From Opitutales bacterium (GTDB lineage Bacteria; Verrucomicrobiota; Verrucomicrobiia; Opitutales; Oceanipulchritudinaceae), in the NCBI GenBank assembly GCA_020831585.1, contig JAFIGE010000022.1, positions 1-49,048 of the forward strand: a DNA stretch of 49,048 bases, written 5' to 3'. The notes under the pieces were generated by a model. The model made no database searches. It worked only from the letters and a program-made list of their open reading frames with translations, and was not told where the DNA came from. Below, piece by piece: positions 35,392 through 42,881 of the stretch. Each line of letters opens with the position of its first letter. The stretch's first letter is position 1. The position numbers were made by a program, and so were the translations under genes.

Positions 35392-37779
35392 ATGACGGCC
35401 CCCTCGTCAACCTCCCAACGCGCGGAGTGCCGCCATTGCGGGACCGCCTTCACTCCGGTTCGCGCGGACGAGGCCTTTTGCTGCGGGGGCTGCGCCTTCG
35501 TCCACGACCTTATCCAGGAGCAGGGACTGGGGGAGTTTTACGACTTGCGCGACCGTGCTGTCGCCCCGGTGAAAGCCACGGTCCTGCAGCGGCGCGACTA
35601 CTCTTGGCTGAACGAAGTCGAAGCCGAGGCCAGCGCCGCCAGCGAACGCGAGTTTGCCGCCGCCTTCGAGTTGCAGGGTATCTCCTGCATCGGCTGTGTC
35701 TGGCTCATCGAGCGCGTCTTTCACCAGCAGCCCGGAGCGCTCAAGATCGATATCAACGCCCAACTCGGCGAACTTCATCTCCTCTTTCAACCCGGCGTTT
35801 TTTCCGTCAAAGACTTCGCCGCCACCATACAGCGCTTCGGCTATCTGCTCGGGCCGCCGGGCACAAAAACGCGTGGGGAGAGCGATGCCCTGCTTACGCG
35901 CGTCGGCATCTGTGCGGCCCTCGCCCTCAACACCATGCTCTTCACCCTGCCGGGCTACCTCGGCATGGGAGCGGATTTTCTCTTTGCGGACCTTTTTCGC
36001 CTCCTCACGGTGGTGTTTGCTTCGCTCTCTTTTCTCGTTGGCGGAGTCTACTTCATCAAGCGGGCAGTGGCCGGCTTGCGGCGGGGCGCGCTGCATATCG
36101 ACCTGCCCATTGCCCTCGGGGTGACGGCCGCTTACATCGGCTCGCTCGCCGGTTGGCTGATCGGCGAGGAGCGTTTCATGTATTTCGATTTCGTTGCCGT
36201 CTTCATGCTCCTCATGCTCCTCGGGCGGTGGACGCAGGAGCGCGTGCTCGAACGCAACCGCCAACTCCTTCTCGGCTGGAACCCGCGCGCCGACACCGTT
36301 CGCCGGTTCGCTGAACAGGGAGGGGAGGGCGACGCCGGGCTCGCCTGCGAGGTCCGCGAACTCCGGCGCGGCGATCAGTTTGCCGTGCGCATGGGCCAAT
36401 CCATCCCCGTGCGCAGCCGCTTGCTCTCCGAACGCGTCGAAATCAGCCTCGAATGGATCAATGGCGAACCGGAAGCGCGCCTCATCCATGCGGGCGATTC
36501 CATTCCCTCCGGCGCGGTCTGCCTCAGCCAGGGAGGAGCCCGCTGCGCCGCTGTCGAGGGCTGGGAGGATTCGCTCCTTGGGCGGCTCCTGCAGATGACC
36601 CCCAAGGCCGACCGCTTCACCGGCCTCGAAAAGATTCTCAAAATCTACATCCTCCTGGTCATTGTCGTGGGCATGGCGGGTTTTGCCGTATGGGCCTTCC
36701 ATATGCGGGATGTCGTGTCGGCCTTTCAGGTTTTGATCTCGGTTTTGGTGGTATCCTGCCCCTGCGCGCTCGGCGTGGCCTATCCGCTCACGAATGAAAT
36801 GGCGGTCGTTCGGCTGCGGCGCATTGGCCTCTTCGTGCGCGCCGAATCCTTTTGGGCTCGCTTCAAGCGCATTCGCCGGGTGGTTTTCGACAAAACAGGC
36901 ACCCTCACGCTGGAGAACCCTGTTCTCGTCGACCGGACCGGCCTGGACAACCTCACCGAAGACGCGCGCGGGGTCCTTTGGCACCTCGTTGAGGGCAATC
37001 TCCATCCGATTTGCCGGGGTCTGCGCGAGGCCCTCCTCGGCCAGCGCGGACACACGCCCCCCGGCGCGGGCGAAGTCTCCGAAGTCGTCGGCAAAGGTCT
37101 GGAGGTCACGGTGGCCGGGGCGCGCTGGCGCCTGGGCCGGAGCGATTGGGCGCTCACCGGGTGCGGGGAGGATGTTGCGGAAGTCTCCGCTGATACCGTC
37201 CTCAGTCGGGACGGGGCCTGCTTGGCCGCCTTTTCCTTCCGCGAGGAGCCCCGGCCCGATGCCCGCGCCGAAATCCAGAATCTGCGGCGGATGGGATGGG
37301 CCGTCCACATCCTCAGCGGCGACCGCCCGGAGAAAGTCCGCCACATGACCGACGCCCTTGGGCTGCCGCCCGAGAGCGGCCACGGCAATTGTTCGCCCGA
37401 CGACAAAGCCGCCTGGATCCGCCGTCACGACCCCGACCACCTTCTCTTCGTCGGTGATGGGGCCAACGACAGCCTTGCCTTCGATCTAGCCGGTTGCACG
37501 GGCACGCCCGTAGCCGATTCCCCGCTCCTGCAAAGCAAAGCCGACTTCTATTTCTTCGGGCGCAGCCTCAACGCCCTCCGCGCACTCATTTCCGCCGGTC
37601 GCCTCCGCGCCCGCACCGCCCGGCAGGTTTTCCTTTTCGCCATCCTCTACAACATCGCCGTGGTCATCGTCGCCCTCGCCGGGCACATGCACCCCCTCCT
37701 CGCGGCCATCCTCATGCCCCTGTCCTCCCTCGTCACCCTCGTCATTGTGCGCCTCGGCTTCCGCGCACGGGCACCCTAA
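35392..37779 (+). CDS. ccoI: Copper-transporting P-type ATPase, CcoI/FixI type
   Basis: A 795-residue P1B-type ATPase exporting Cu(I) for cbb3 oxidase assembly. Domain order: a Cys-rich N-terminus (CRHCGTAFTP, FCCGGCAFVHDLI), a heavy-metal-associated domain with Cys99-x-x-Cys102 (SCIGCVW), membrane spans, CPC motif Cys456-Pro-Cys458 (SCPCALGVA), phosphorylation Asp500 in DKTGTLT, and GDGANDS with Asp689. The Cys-rich N-terminus plus one HMA is typical of the CcoI/FixI branch rather than detoxifying CopA. ATG 35392 fits; the frame is open upstream. Nearness to ccoNOP and ccoS supports this. Confidence 0.9.
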   Translation: MTAPSSTSQRAECRHCGTAFTPVRADEAFCCGGCAFVHDLIQEQGLGEFYDLRDRAVAPVKATVLQRRDYSWLNEVEAEASAASEREFAAAFELQGISCIGCVWLIERVFHQQPGALKIDINAQLGELHLLFQPGVFSVKDFAATIQRFGYLLGPPGTKTRGESDALLTRVGICAALALNTMLFTLPGYLGMGADFLFADLFRLLTVVFASLSFLVGGVYFIKRAVAGLRRGALHIDLPIALGVTAAYIGSLAGWLIGEERFMYFDFVAVFMLLMLLGRWTQERVLERNRQLLLGWNPRADTVRRFAEQGGEGDAGLACEVRELRRGDQFAVRMGQSIPVRSRLLSERVEISLEWINGEPEARLIHAGDSIPSGAVCLSQGGARCAAVEGWEDSLLGRLLQMTPKADRFTGLEKILKIYILLVIVVGMAGFAVWAFHMRDVVSAFQVLISVLVVSCPCALGVAYPLTNEMAVVRLRRIGLFVRAESFWARFKRIRRVVFDKTGTLTLENPVLVDRTGLDNLTEDARGVLWHLVEGNLHPICRGLREALLGQRGHTPPGAGEVSEVVGKGLEVTVAGARWRLGRSDWALTGCGEDVAEVSADTVLSRDGACLAAFSFREEPRPDARAEIQNLRRMGWAVHILSGDRPEKVRHMTDALGLPPESGHGNCSPDDKAAWIRRHDPDHLLFVGDGANDSLAFDLAGCTGTPVADSPLLQSKADFYFFGRSLNALRALISAGRLRARTARQVFLFAILYNIAVVIVALAGHMHPLLAAILMPLSSLVTLVIVRLGFRARAP

Positions 37780-37800
37780 CCAAATTTTCCCCGAGCCCCG

Positions 37801-37826
37801 TAGCCAGCCTCGCAAGAGGGTGGATC
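37801..37826. repeat. REP-like hairpin repeat, copy 1
   Basis: A 26-bp sequence beginning TAGCCAGCCTCGC and ending AGGGTGGATC, identical to 37899-37924. It folds as an imperfect hairpin: CCAGCCTC pairs with GAGGGTGG through one G-G mismatch, closed by a GCAA loop. Size, structure and place between genes are those of repetitive extragenic palindromes. Confidence 0.72.
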
Positions 37827-37898
37827 AACCGGATTCGAAAAGCCCGACCATTCCCAAACGGGTTCGCGCTTTGGCCAGCGCAGCTTCAACCGAGCCTT

Positions 37899-37924
37899 TA
37901 GCCAGCCTCGCAAGAGGGTGGATC
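37899..37924. repeat. REP-like hairpin repeat, copy 2
   Basis: Second identical copy in the same orientation, 98 bp after the first. Outside the core the flanks differ, so this is not a simple duplication of the whole interval. Confidence 0.72.
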
Positions 37925-38094
37925 CCGAACATTCTCGCTTGGAAAACCGGCTCCCAACTGCGGGTTTTAGATTTAAACGGACGGCCGCTTCCATCGATGA
38001 ATTTCAAACCGCCGTTTCAATTGCACCCCGTGGCATTTGAGAAGAAGGAATTACCTTGTCGGGTCGGGCCAGGCGTGCGTATACCTTCAGGCTA

Positions 38095-38670
38095 ATGGGT
38101 CGGTGCTGCGCAATTTCCATCTGGTTTCTGCTGTTCGTTGGGGGGGGCTCTCTCTGGGCCGCTCCCGAGCGTATGCAGGTCTTGATCGGAGAGGGGGCAG
38201 GACCCGAGGGTTTGGTCTTCACGGGGTTTCAGCCCTGCGGAGAGCCTGCTTTTCATCTCTCGGTGGAGTTTGCGCGCGTGAAGCCGCGCTCCCTGCGTTT
38301 CCTGCGCACGCGGCTGCATTACCGCCCCGAATTGACCGGTGTTGTGCTCAGAATCGAGCATCCGGGCACCGTCCCTTCGCTGGAAGACATTCTCCGCCTA
38401 TTTACCCCGCACCCGCCCACGGTGGATCTCCGGCAGGTCACTGTGATTTCGCGCGAGGAAACTCTGCGGGGAGATTTTGCCCGTCTTCTCTCTTGCGGCA
38501 CGCTGGTCTTCCTTCCCGGAGAGTGGACGTCGGCGGGTGAAGACCGGCGCGGGCGCATCACCTTGGCAGATTGGCTTCGCAAGACATCTGTAGGCTCCTT
38601 GCCTGGTCAAGGCCCGGCCACTCCCTTTATTCACGCTTCTTCTCTTCCTATTGATTCAGAAAATCTATGA
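38095..38670 (+). CDS. Secreted protein of unknown function
   Basis: A 191-residue protein with a signal peptide (hydrophobic ISIWFLLFVGGGSLWAA, probable cleavage after Ala23). The mature part has no recognised domain; it is rich in beta-type stretches (MQVLIGEGAGPEGLVF, AFHLSVEF, LTGVVLRIEHPG) and has two Cys (in QPCGEP and LLSCGT) that could pair. ATG 38095 is chosen because it gives a clean signal peptide. Its stop overlaps the next start by 4 bp (ATGA at 38667), so the two products probably work together. Confidence 0.7.
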   Translation: MGRCCAISIWFLLFVGGGSLWAAPERMQVLIGEGAGPEGLVFTGFQPCGEPAFHLSVEFARVKPRSLRFLRTRLHYRPELTGVVLRIEHPGTVPSLEDILRLFTPHPPTVDLRQVTVISREETLRGDFARLLSCGTLVFLPGEWTSAGEDRRGRITLADWLRKTSVGSLPGQGPATPFIHASSLPIDSENL

Positions 38671-40085
38671 AACGAACCTGTGCTTTCCTCTCTGTTTTTG
38701 CGCTCAGCGCACCCCTGTCCTACGCTTTGGACGTCGATCCGCAGTTGCAGGAAGCGCGGATGGCTTTGCAGAACCGCGATATCGCGGCAGCCACGACGGT
38801 TTTCCGTAGCGTGCTCGAGGAGTCAGCCAGCCCGGCCCCCACGGTTGAGCGCGCCCGCTTCGGCTTGGCCGTTGTCGAGCTGCTCCAGGTCTATGAGCAA
38901 CCGGCGGCGCGCGCTGTTCTTGACCGCTGGGGTTTTTCGAGAGAGGGGCGCGATCTCTTCGACTGGACCTCTCGCTCGGAGGTTTTCGAAACGGGGGAGG
39001 GCGTTCCGGACCACGCGAATCTCGAAGAAGTCTCCAGTGTTTTTTCGGAGGTCATCATCCCGGCGCTGGATCGCTTCCTCGAGCTCACGGAGGGAATCAC
39101 CGACACCTTCTCCTTTTCCTTTGATCCGCAGGTATACGGTTGGTCAGGTGCCGATGAGACGGTCGTGGTGGACTTTACGGACGTGGTGCTGTTGCGCGCG
39201 GCCGCTCACCTGGTCCGTGGGTTGTCGCGATTGGCAATCACTTCGAACGACTGGGATTTGCCTGCCGAGGTCATTACCGACCTCTTGGAAGAGGATATGG
39301 ATCCTGCCGAGTTGCTCGATCTCTATCCGGGCTTGGGCGCGTTGCTCGATGGCGAAGAGCGGACGCAGGCAGGGCTCGATTTCTTTGCGGCGATCGACGG
39401 CTACCTCTCGCAGTCTCTCGCCCTCATCAACCCTGAGCGGGAAAATGCCCTCTTTTTTGTGGATGCCGACGGGGAGGCCGGAGCCGGGGAGTTTCGCGAT
39501 GCGCTCGGGCAACTGCGTGCCGCCCTCGAGGAACCCACCGAGGTCAACCCCGGTGGTATCGATGCGGAAGTCCTGGACCTCAGTGTGCTTTTCTCCTCCT
39601 GGAGCCTGCCGCAAATTCTCACCGGCTTTGATGGCGGGAGCGTGTTGATCGACGCATCCACGGATCCGACCTTCGGGGGACTTTTTCCGGCCTTCGGGAT
39701 CGTGCGCTATGCCGAGGTATTAAGTGATCTTGGGGTCGATTGGGTGACGACGGATTGGATGAGTGCGCTGCCTCTGGGAGACGACTGGTTTTATCTCTTT
39801 TGGTATGGCCTTTGGCGGGAGTTTTCCGGCAATTGGATCTATCACATGGAACACGGGGTTCTCTATCTCGACCGAAGCGAAAACACCGACTGGGGCTTTT
39901 TTGCCTACGATGTGGGCCTGGGCGACTGGAGCTGGACATCTCCTTGGATTTTCCCCTGGACTTACTACTTCGGCGGGCTGTCCCAGTGGGTTTACCACGC
40001 CCGTGGAAGCACTCCCGGAAATCGCTGGATTTTCCTGGATGACGAAGGTCTTTGGGTGAATGAAGCGGAGCGCTTCGGCCCGTAG
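38667..40085 (+). CDS. Secreted TPR-like protein with aromatic C-terminal module
   Basis: A 472-residue exported protein (signal peptide about residues 1-20, ending PLSYA). The N-terminal 30-110 looks like TPR helices (EARMALQNRDIAAATTVFRSVLEES). The acidic middle is unassigned. From about 370 to the end it is extremely rich in Trp, Tyr and Phe: repeats of the type GNWIYHMEHGVLYL, WGFFAYDVGLGDWSWT, GLSQWVYHA and RWIFLDDEGLWV. Such Trp-rich beta repeats recur at C-termini of surface proteins in Verrucomicrobiota as far as I know and may bind cell wall or carbohydrate. Function unknown. Confidence 0.78.
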   Translation: MKRTCAFLSVFALSAPLSYALDVDPQLQEARMALQNRDIAAATTVFRSVLEESASPAPTVERARFGLAVVELLQVYEQPAARAVLDRWGFSREGRDLFDWTSRSEVFETGEGVPDHANLEEVSSVFSEVIIPALDRFLELTEGITDTFSFSFDPQVYGWSGADETVVVDFTDVVLLRAAAHLVRGLSRLAITSNDWDLPAEVITDLLEEDMDPAELLDLYPGLGALLDGEERTQAGLDFFAAIDGYLSQSLALINPERENALFFVDADGEAGAGEFRDALGQLRAALEEPTEVNPGGIDAEVLDLSVLFSSWSLPQILTGFDGGSVLIDASTDPTFGGLFPAFGIVRYAEVLSDLGVDWVTTDWMSALPLGDDWFYLFWYGLWREFSGNWIYHMEHGVLYLDRSENTDWGFFAYDVGLGDWSWTSPWIFPWTYYFGGLSQWVYHARGSTPGNRWIFLDDEGLWVNEAERFGP

Positions 40086-40146
40086 GCTCGCTGAAGTCAA
40101 GACAGGCTAGGCGTCTCTGTCGGGGCGGAGGCTCTTGCGTGAAGGA

Positions 40147-40172
40147 GGCTGGCCTCTCATTGGGGGCCAGCC
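40147..40172. terminator. Hairpin at convergent gene ends
   Basis: GGCTGGCC (40147-40154) and GGCCAGCC (40165-40172) form an 8-bp GC-rich stem with a 10-nt loop between the convergent secreted-protein and acetyltransferase genes, overlapping the latter's last codons. No T-tract; it may act with Rho or as an mRNA end stabiliser. Confidence 0.35.
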
Positions 40173-40654
40173 GGAGCGCTGAGCGCCCGCAGTGAATCAT
40201 TGGAGACCCGGCAAGGAATCCAATCCCGCATGACCCGGGCACCGACCTCCTCATAAAAAGCAATCGCAGGAGCGTTCCAATCGAGAACGGACCACTCCAG
40301 TCGACCATAGTTGCGCTCGACGGCGATCCGGGCCAATTCAGTGAGCAGGGCCTTGCCGATTCCCCGCCGTCGAAAGGCCGGATCAACAAAGAGGTCCTCG
40401 AGGTAGAGACCCGGGCGACCGAGAAAGGTGGAAAAGTTTTGGAAGAAGATGGCGAAGCCAGCTGCTTCACCGTCGACTTCCGCAATCAGCACTTCGGCTG
40501 CGGGCCGTTCCCCAAACAGGTGTTGTCGGAGCGAGTCCGCGCTGGCCTCCACCTCATGAAGAAGCCGTTCATATTTCGCAAGGGATCGGATAAACCCGAG
40601 GATAATAGGCAGGTCGGCCTCCTGAGCAAATCGGATGACGGCGGGATTGGGCAT
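40157..40654 (-). CDS. GNAT-family N-acetyltransferase (SSAT-like)
   Basis: A 165-residue acetyl-CoA-dependent acetyltransferase. The fold markers are IRFAQEADLPIILGFIRSLAKYERL at the N-terminus, GFAIFFQNFSTFLGRPGLYLEDLFVDPAFRRRGIGKALL (acetyl-CoA pyrophosphate loop RRRGIG) and WNAPAIAFYEEVGA. The LYLEDLFV and YERL stretches resemble spermidine/spermine and diamine acetyltransferases, so a polyamine or amino-acid-like amine is a fair guess. ATG 40654 matches the family start; the longer open frame is not used. It lies 28 bp after a small membrane-protein gene. Confidence 0.9.
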   Translation of the reverse strand: MPNPAVIRFAQEADLPIILGFIRSLAKYERLLHEVEASADSLRQHLFGERPAAEVLIAEVDGEAAGFAIFFQNFSTFLGRPGLYLEDLFVDPAFRRRGIGKALLTELARIAVERNYGRLEWSVLDWNAPAIAFYEEVGARVMRDWIPCRVSNDSLRALSAPAGPQ

Positions 40655-40682
40655 AAAAGAAGGTGTGGGCAGCAGGAAGTGA

Positions 40683-40907
40683 TCAAGAGCGCCGTGACAA
40701 AGGCCCTGCCGAGATCCACAGAAGAGCCCCCAGGAAGACGGCAATGCCCGGCCGGAGCAGTTGTGAGCCCAAGAAGTGCCCGGCATAACTCGGTTCAAAG
40801 GAAAAGATGGATTCCCCCACATTGGCCGCTCCCTGCCACGCGCCAATCGCGATAAGCGCCACCGCCACCGTTCGCACACCGGCGAAGACGCCGTTCTCTC
40901 GGTCCAT
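40683..40907 (-). CDS. Small two-span membrane protein
   Basis: A 74-residue protein with two hydrophobic stretches (GVRTVAVALIAIGAWQGAAN and LLRPGIAVFLGALLWISAG). I choose ATG 40907 because GAAGAG lies six bases upstream; in-frame ATGs at 40931 and 40913 and a GTG at 40934 are alternatives. No family recognised. Located just upstream of the acetyltransferase on the same strand, so probably co-transcribed. Confidence 0.6.
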   Translation of the reverse strand: MDRENGVFAGVRTVAVALIAIGAWQGAANVGESIFSFEPSYAGHFLGSQLLRPGIAVFLGALLWISAGPLSRRS

Positions 40908-40994
40908 TGCCATCTCTTCAGTTGGGGGCATCACCGGCCCGTTGGCAAGTCGAGCCGCCGGATCATTGCGGGAAAACTTTCGGATGAATCCGCT

Positions 40995-41034
40995 GGCCGT
41001 TTGTAATGTTCAGAGGCCGTTTGTAATGTTCAGA
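40995..41034. repeat. Perfect 2 x 20-bp tandem repeat upstream of RAYT copy 2
   Basis: A 20-bp unit starting GGCCGTTTGTAATG and ending TTCAGA occurs twice head-to-tail (40995-41014, 41015-41034), 45 bp before the transposase start. Such short perfect repeats can be substrate or insertion-site remnants of HUH transposases. Confidence 0.75.
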
Positions 41035-41079
41035 TCATTTTCGCGTTGACAGACATGATAGGAGTATTTGAGTGCAATC

Positions 41080-42084
41080 ATGAGCAGAAGATTTTGTCGT
41101 AGACTACGTTATCCGCGACTGGCGTGCCACCACCTTATTTCGCGGGTGGTGCAGAAAAGGCGGCTGATGGATGAGGAGGCGATGGAGGCGATGCGCCATA
41201 TTATGCGCTCGCAGGCGGCGTTTGCGGGGATGGAGGTGCTGACGTATTGCTTTATGGCCAATCACTTTCACATCTTCGTGCGGCTGGATCCGAAGGAGAC
41301 CGAGCACCTGGACGATGCGGGTCTGGTGGCGCGCTTTCGGGCCCTGTATGGTGGGACGCGCTGTGCTTCGCTGGGGATCGATGCGGATGATTTGGAGGTC
41401 ATTCTGAGACATGATGGGAACTCCGCAGGGGGCATCCGGCGACGGCTGAAGGCGCGGATGGGGGATGTGTCGGTCTTTATGCGGGAGGTGAAAACGCGCT
41501 TCACTTTGTGGTATAATCGGAAGCGCGGGACGGTGGGCACGTTCTGGGCGGAGCGTTTCCGCAGTGTAATCGTGGAGGCGGATACGGAGGCGCAAAGGAT
41601 GGTGGCGGCGTATATCGACTTGAACCCGGTGCGGGCGGGGCTGGTGGAGGACGCGGGCGACTATGGTTTCAGTGGTTTCGGGGAGGCTTGCGCGGGTGGC
41701 TCGGCGGCACGGCGGGGGATCGCCCGGATCGAGGGCAAGATGACTTGGATGACCAAATGGCATGAACGCTACCGTGCGCGGTTGTGCAGTCGGATGGGTC
41801 CGGGAACGGGAATGCGGCCTCTTCGGGGAGACCAGAGGACTGCGGAAGCCGGTGCAACTGAGGAGAAATCGATGCCTGGAGCGGTTATGACAGAAGGATC
41901 CGGGCTGCTCTCGAAGATCCGGGCCTTTAGTGAGAGCTGGGTAGTGGGGTCGGTAGCCTGGGTGGAAAACTTCTGCGCGGCAGATGGCTGGCTCGGGTTT
42001 CGAAGGGGAAGGCAGCCCAAACCGCTCGTGGCGGACGGAGGTGCTGAATTTGCGACGGTCGCGATAGTGGTGAAACGCCACTGA
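41080..42084 (+). CDS. REP-associated tyrosine transposase-like protein (HUH/Y1), copy 2
   Basis: A 334-residue RAYT-family protein: HUH motif His62-Phe-His64 in YCFMANHFHIFVRL, nucleophile candidate Tyr145 in FTLWYNRKRG, and FWAERFRSVIVEAD, AAYIDLNPVRAG. It is related to the copy at 13113-14117 but clearly diverged, so the two arrived or evolved separately. The C-terminal 110 residues are poorly conserved in appearance. ATG 41080 is preferred over TTG 41068. No IS ends seen. Confidence 0.85.
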   Translation: MSRRFCRRLRYPRLACHHLISRVVQKRRLMDEEAMEAMRHIMRSQAAFAGMEVLTYCFMANHFHIFVRLDPKETEHLDDAGLVARFRALYGGTRCASLGIDADDLEVILRHDGNSAGGIRRRLKARMGDVSVFMREVKTRFTLWYNRKRGTVGTFWAERFRSVIVEADTEAQRMVAAYIDLNPVRAGLVEDAGDYGFSGFGEACAGGSAARRGIARIEGKMTWMTKWHERYRARLCSRMGPGTGMRPLRGDQRTAEAGATEEKSMPGAVMTEGSGLLSKIRAFSESWVVGSVAWVENFCAADGWLGFRRGRQPKPLVADGGAEFATVAIVVKRH

Positions 42085-42176
42085 AAAATGTGACATCCTT
42101 TGTGATGACACCTGTTGCTTTGGTCGTTTCTCTTTGCCGCTTGCCATAACTGTCCGGCCTTCGAATAAACAACTTT

Positions 42177-42773
42177 ATGGATTTTGCTCTCCCAGGTGTT
42201 CGCCGCATCGGGCTGACCGGCGGAATCGGCTGCGGCAAAAGCACCGCCCTCGCTTACTTCGGCGACTGCGGGGCGACCACTTTTGAGGCCGATGCCGAAG
42301 TGCGCCGCCTACTCCGGGAGGATGCCGGGGTGCGGGAGGCGGTGGTCGCCGCCTTTGGTGAGCCGGTGCGCGCTCCCGATGGCGCGATCGACCGGGCGGC
42401 CCTTGCCCATATTGTCTTTCATTCCGCTTCCCAACTCGCCCGCTTGGAAGCGATTTTGCACCCGCGCGTGCGGAAAGCCTGGCAGGATCTCCTCGAATCC
42501 CCGAAGGGCTGGGTCGTGGTGGAGATTCCCCTCCTCTTTGAAAATGACTTGCAATCCCTCTTCGATTGCACGATCTGTCTTTTCGTTGGTCAAAAAACCC
42601 AAACGACCCGTTTACGGGATCGCGGTCTTTCTCTTTCTCAAATTGAGCTTCGCCGCTCACGGCAATGGCCATTGGCGAGAAAAATGGAATCGGCGGACAC
42701 GGTCTTTGTAAACGAGGGTTCAACCGATCATTTGCGGTCTCAAGTTGAGGATTTTCTGAAGTTGTCTCTTTGA
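42177..42773 (+). CDS. coaE: Dephospho-CoA kinase
   Basis: Last step of coenzyme A synthesis: phosphorylates the 3'-hydroxyl of dephospho-CoA. A 198-residue P-loop kinase with TGGIGCGKST (residues 14-23), FEADAEVRRLL in place of the usual DAD motif, LHPRVRKAW, VVEIPLLFEN and the lid region RLRDRGLSLSQIELRRSRQWP. Length is normal. Followed by rho after 108 bp. Confidence 0.94.
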   Translation: MDFALPGVRRIGLTGGIGCGKSTALAYFGDCGATTFEADAEVRRLLREDAGVREAVVAAFGEPVRAPDGAIDRAALAHIVFHSASQLARLEAILHPRVRKAWQDLLESPKGWVVVEIPLLFENDLQSLFDCTICLFVGQKTQTTRLRDRGLSLSQIELRRSRQWPLARKMESADTVFVNEGSTDHLRSQVEDFLKLSL

Positions 42774-42881
42774 TTCCGGATTCGCTCGTCCCGACTCTCA
42801 TCGTTTGTTCCCCGGCTGTGCCTGTTTTTTTCCGGCTCCCCTCTGTATCCATTTTCCATTCATTTTGCCCATTCCTTCACC

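Larger units (their letters stand above)
37780..38094. other. 315-bp intergenic region with REP-like repeats
   Basis: Non-coding on both strands as far as I can judge. It contains two copies of a 26-bp hairpin repeat (listed separately) with 72 bp between them; the rest shows no clear promoter or terminator. Confidence 0.6.

Noticed and set aside
40132-40153. Sequence resembling the REP repeat in reverse
   Set aside because: The two halves match, but six extra bases separate them and the hairpin is not kept; it could be chance.
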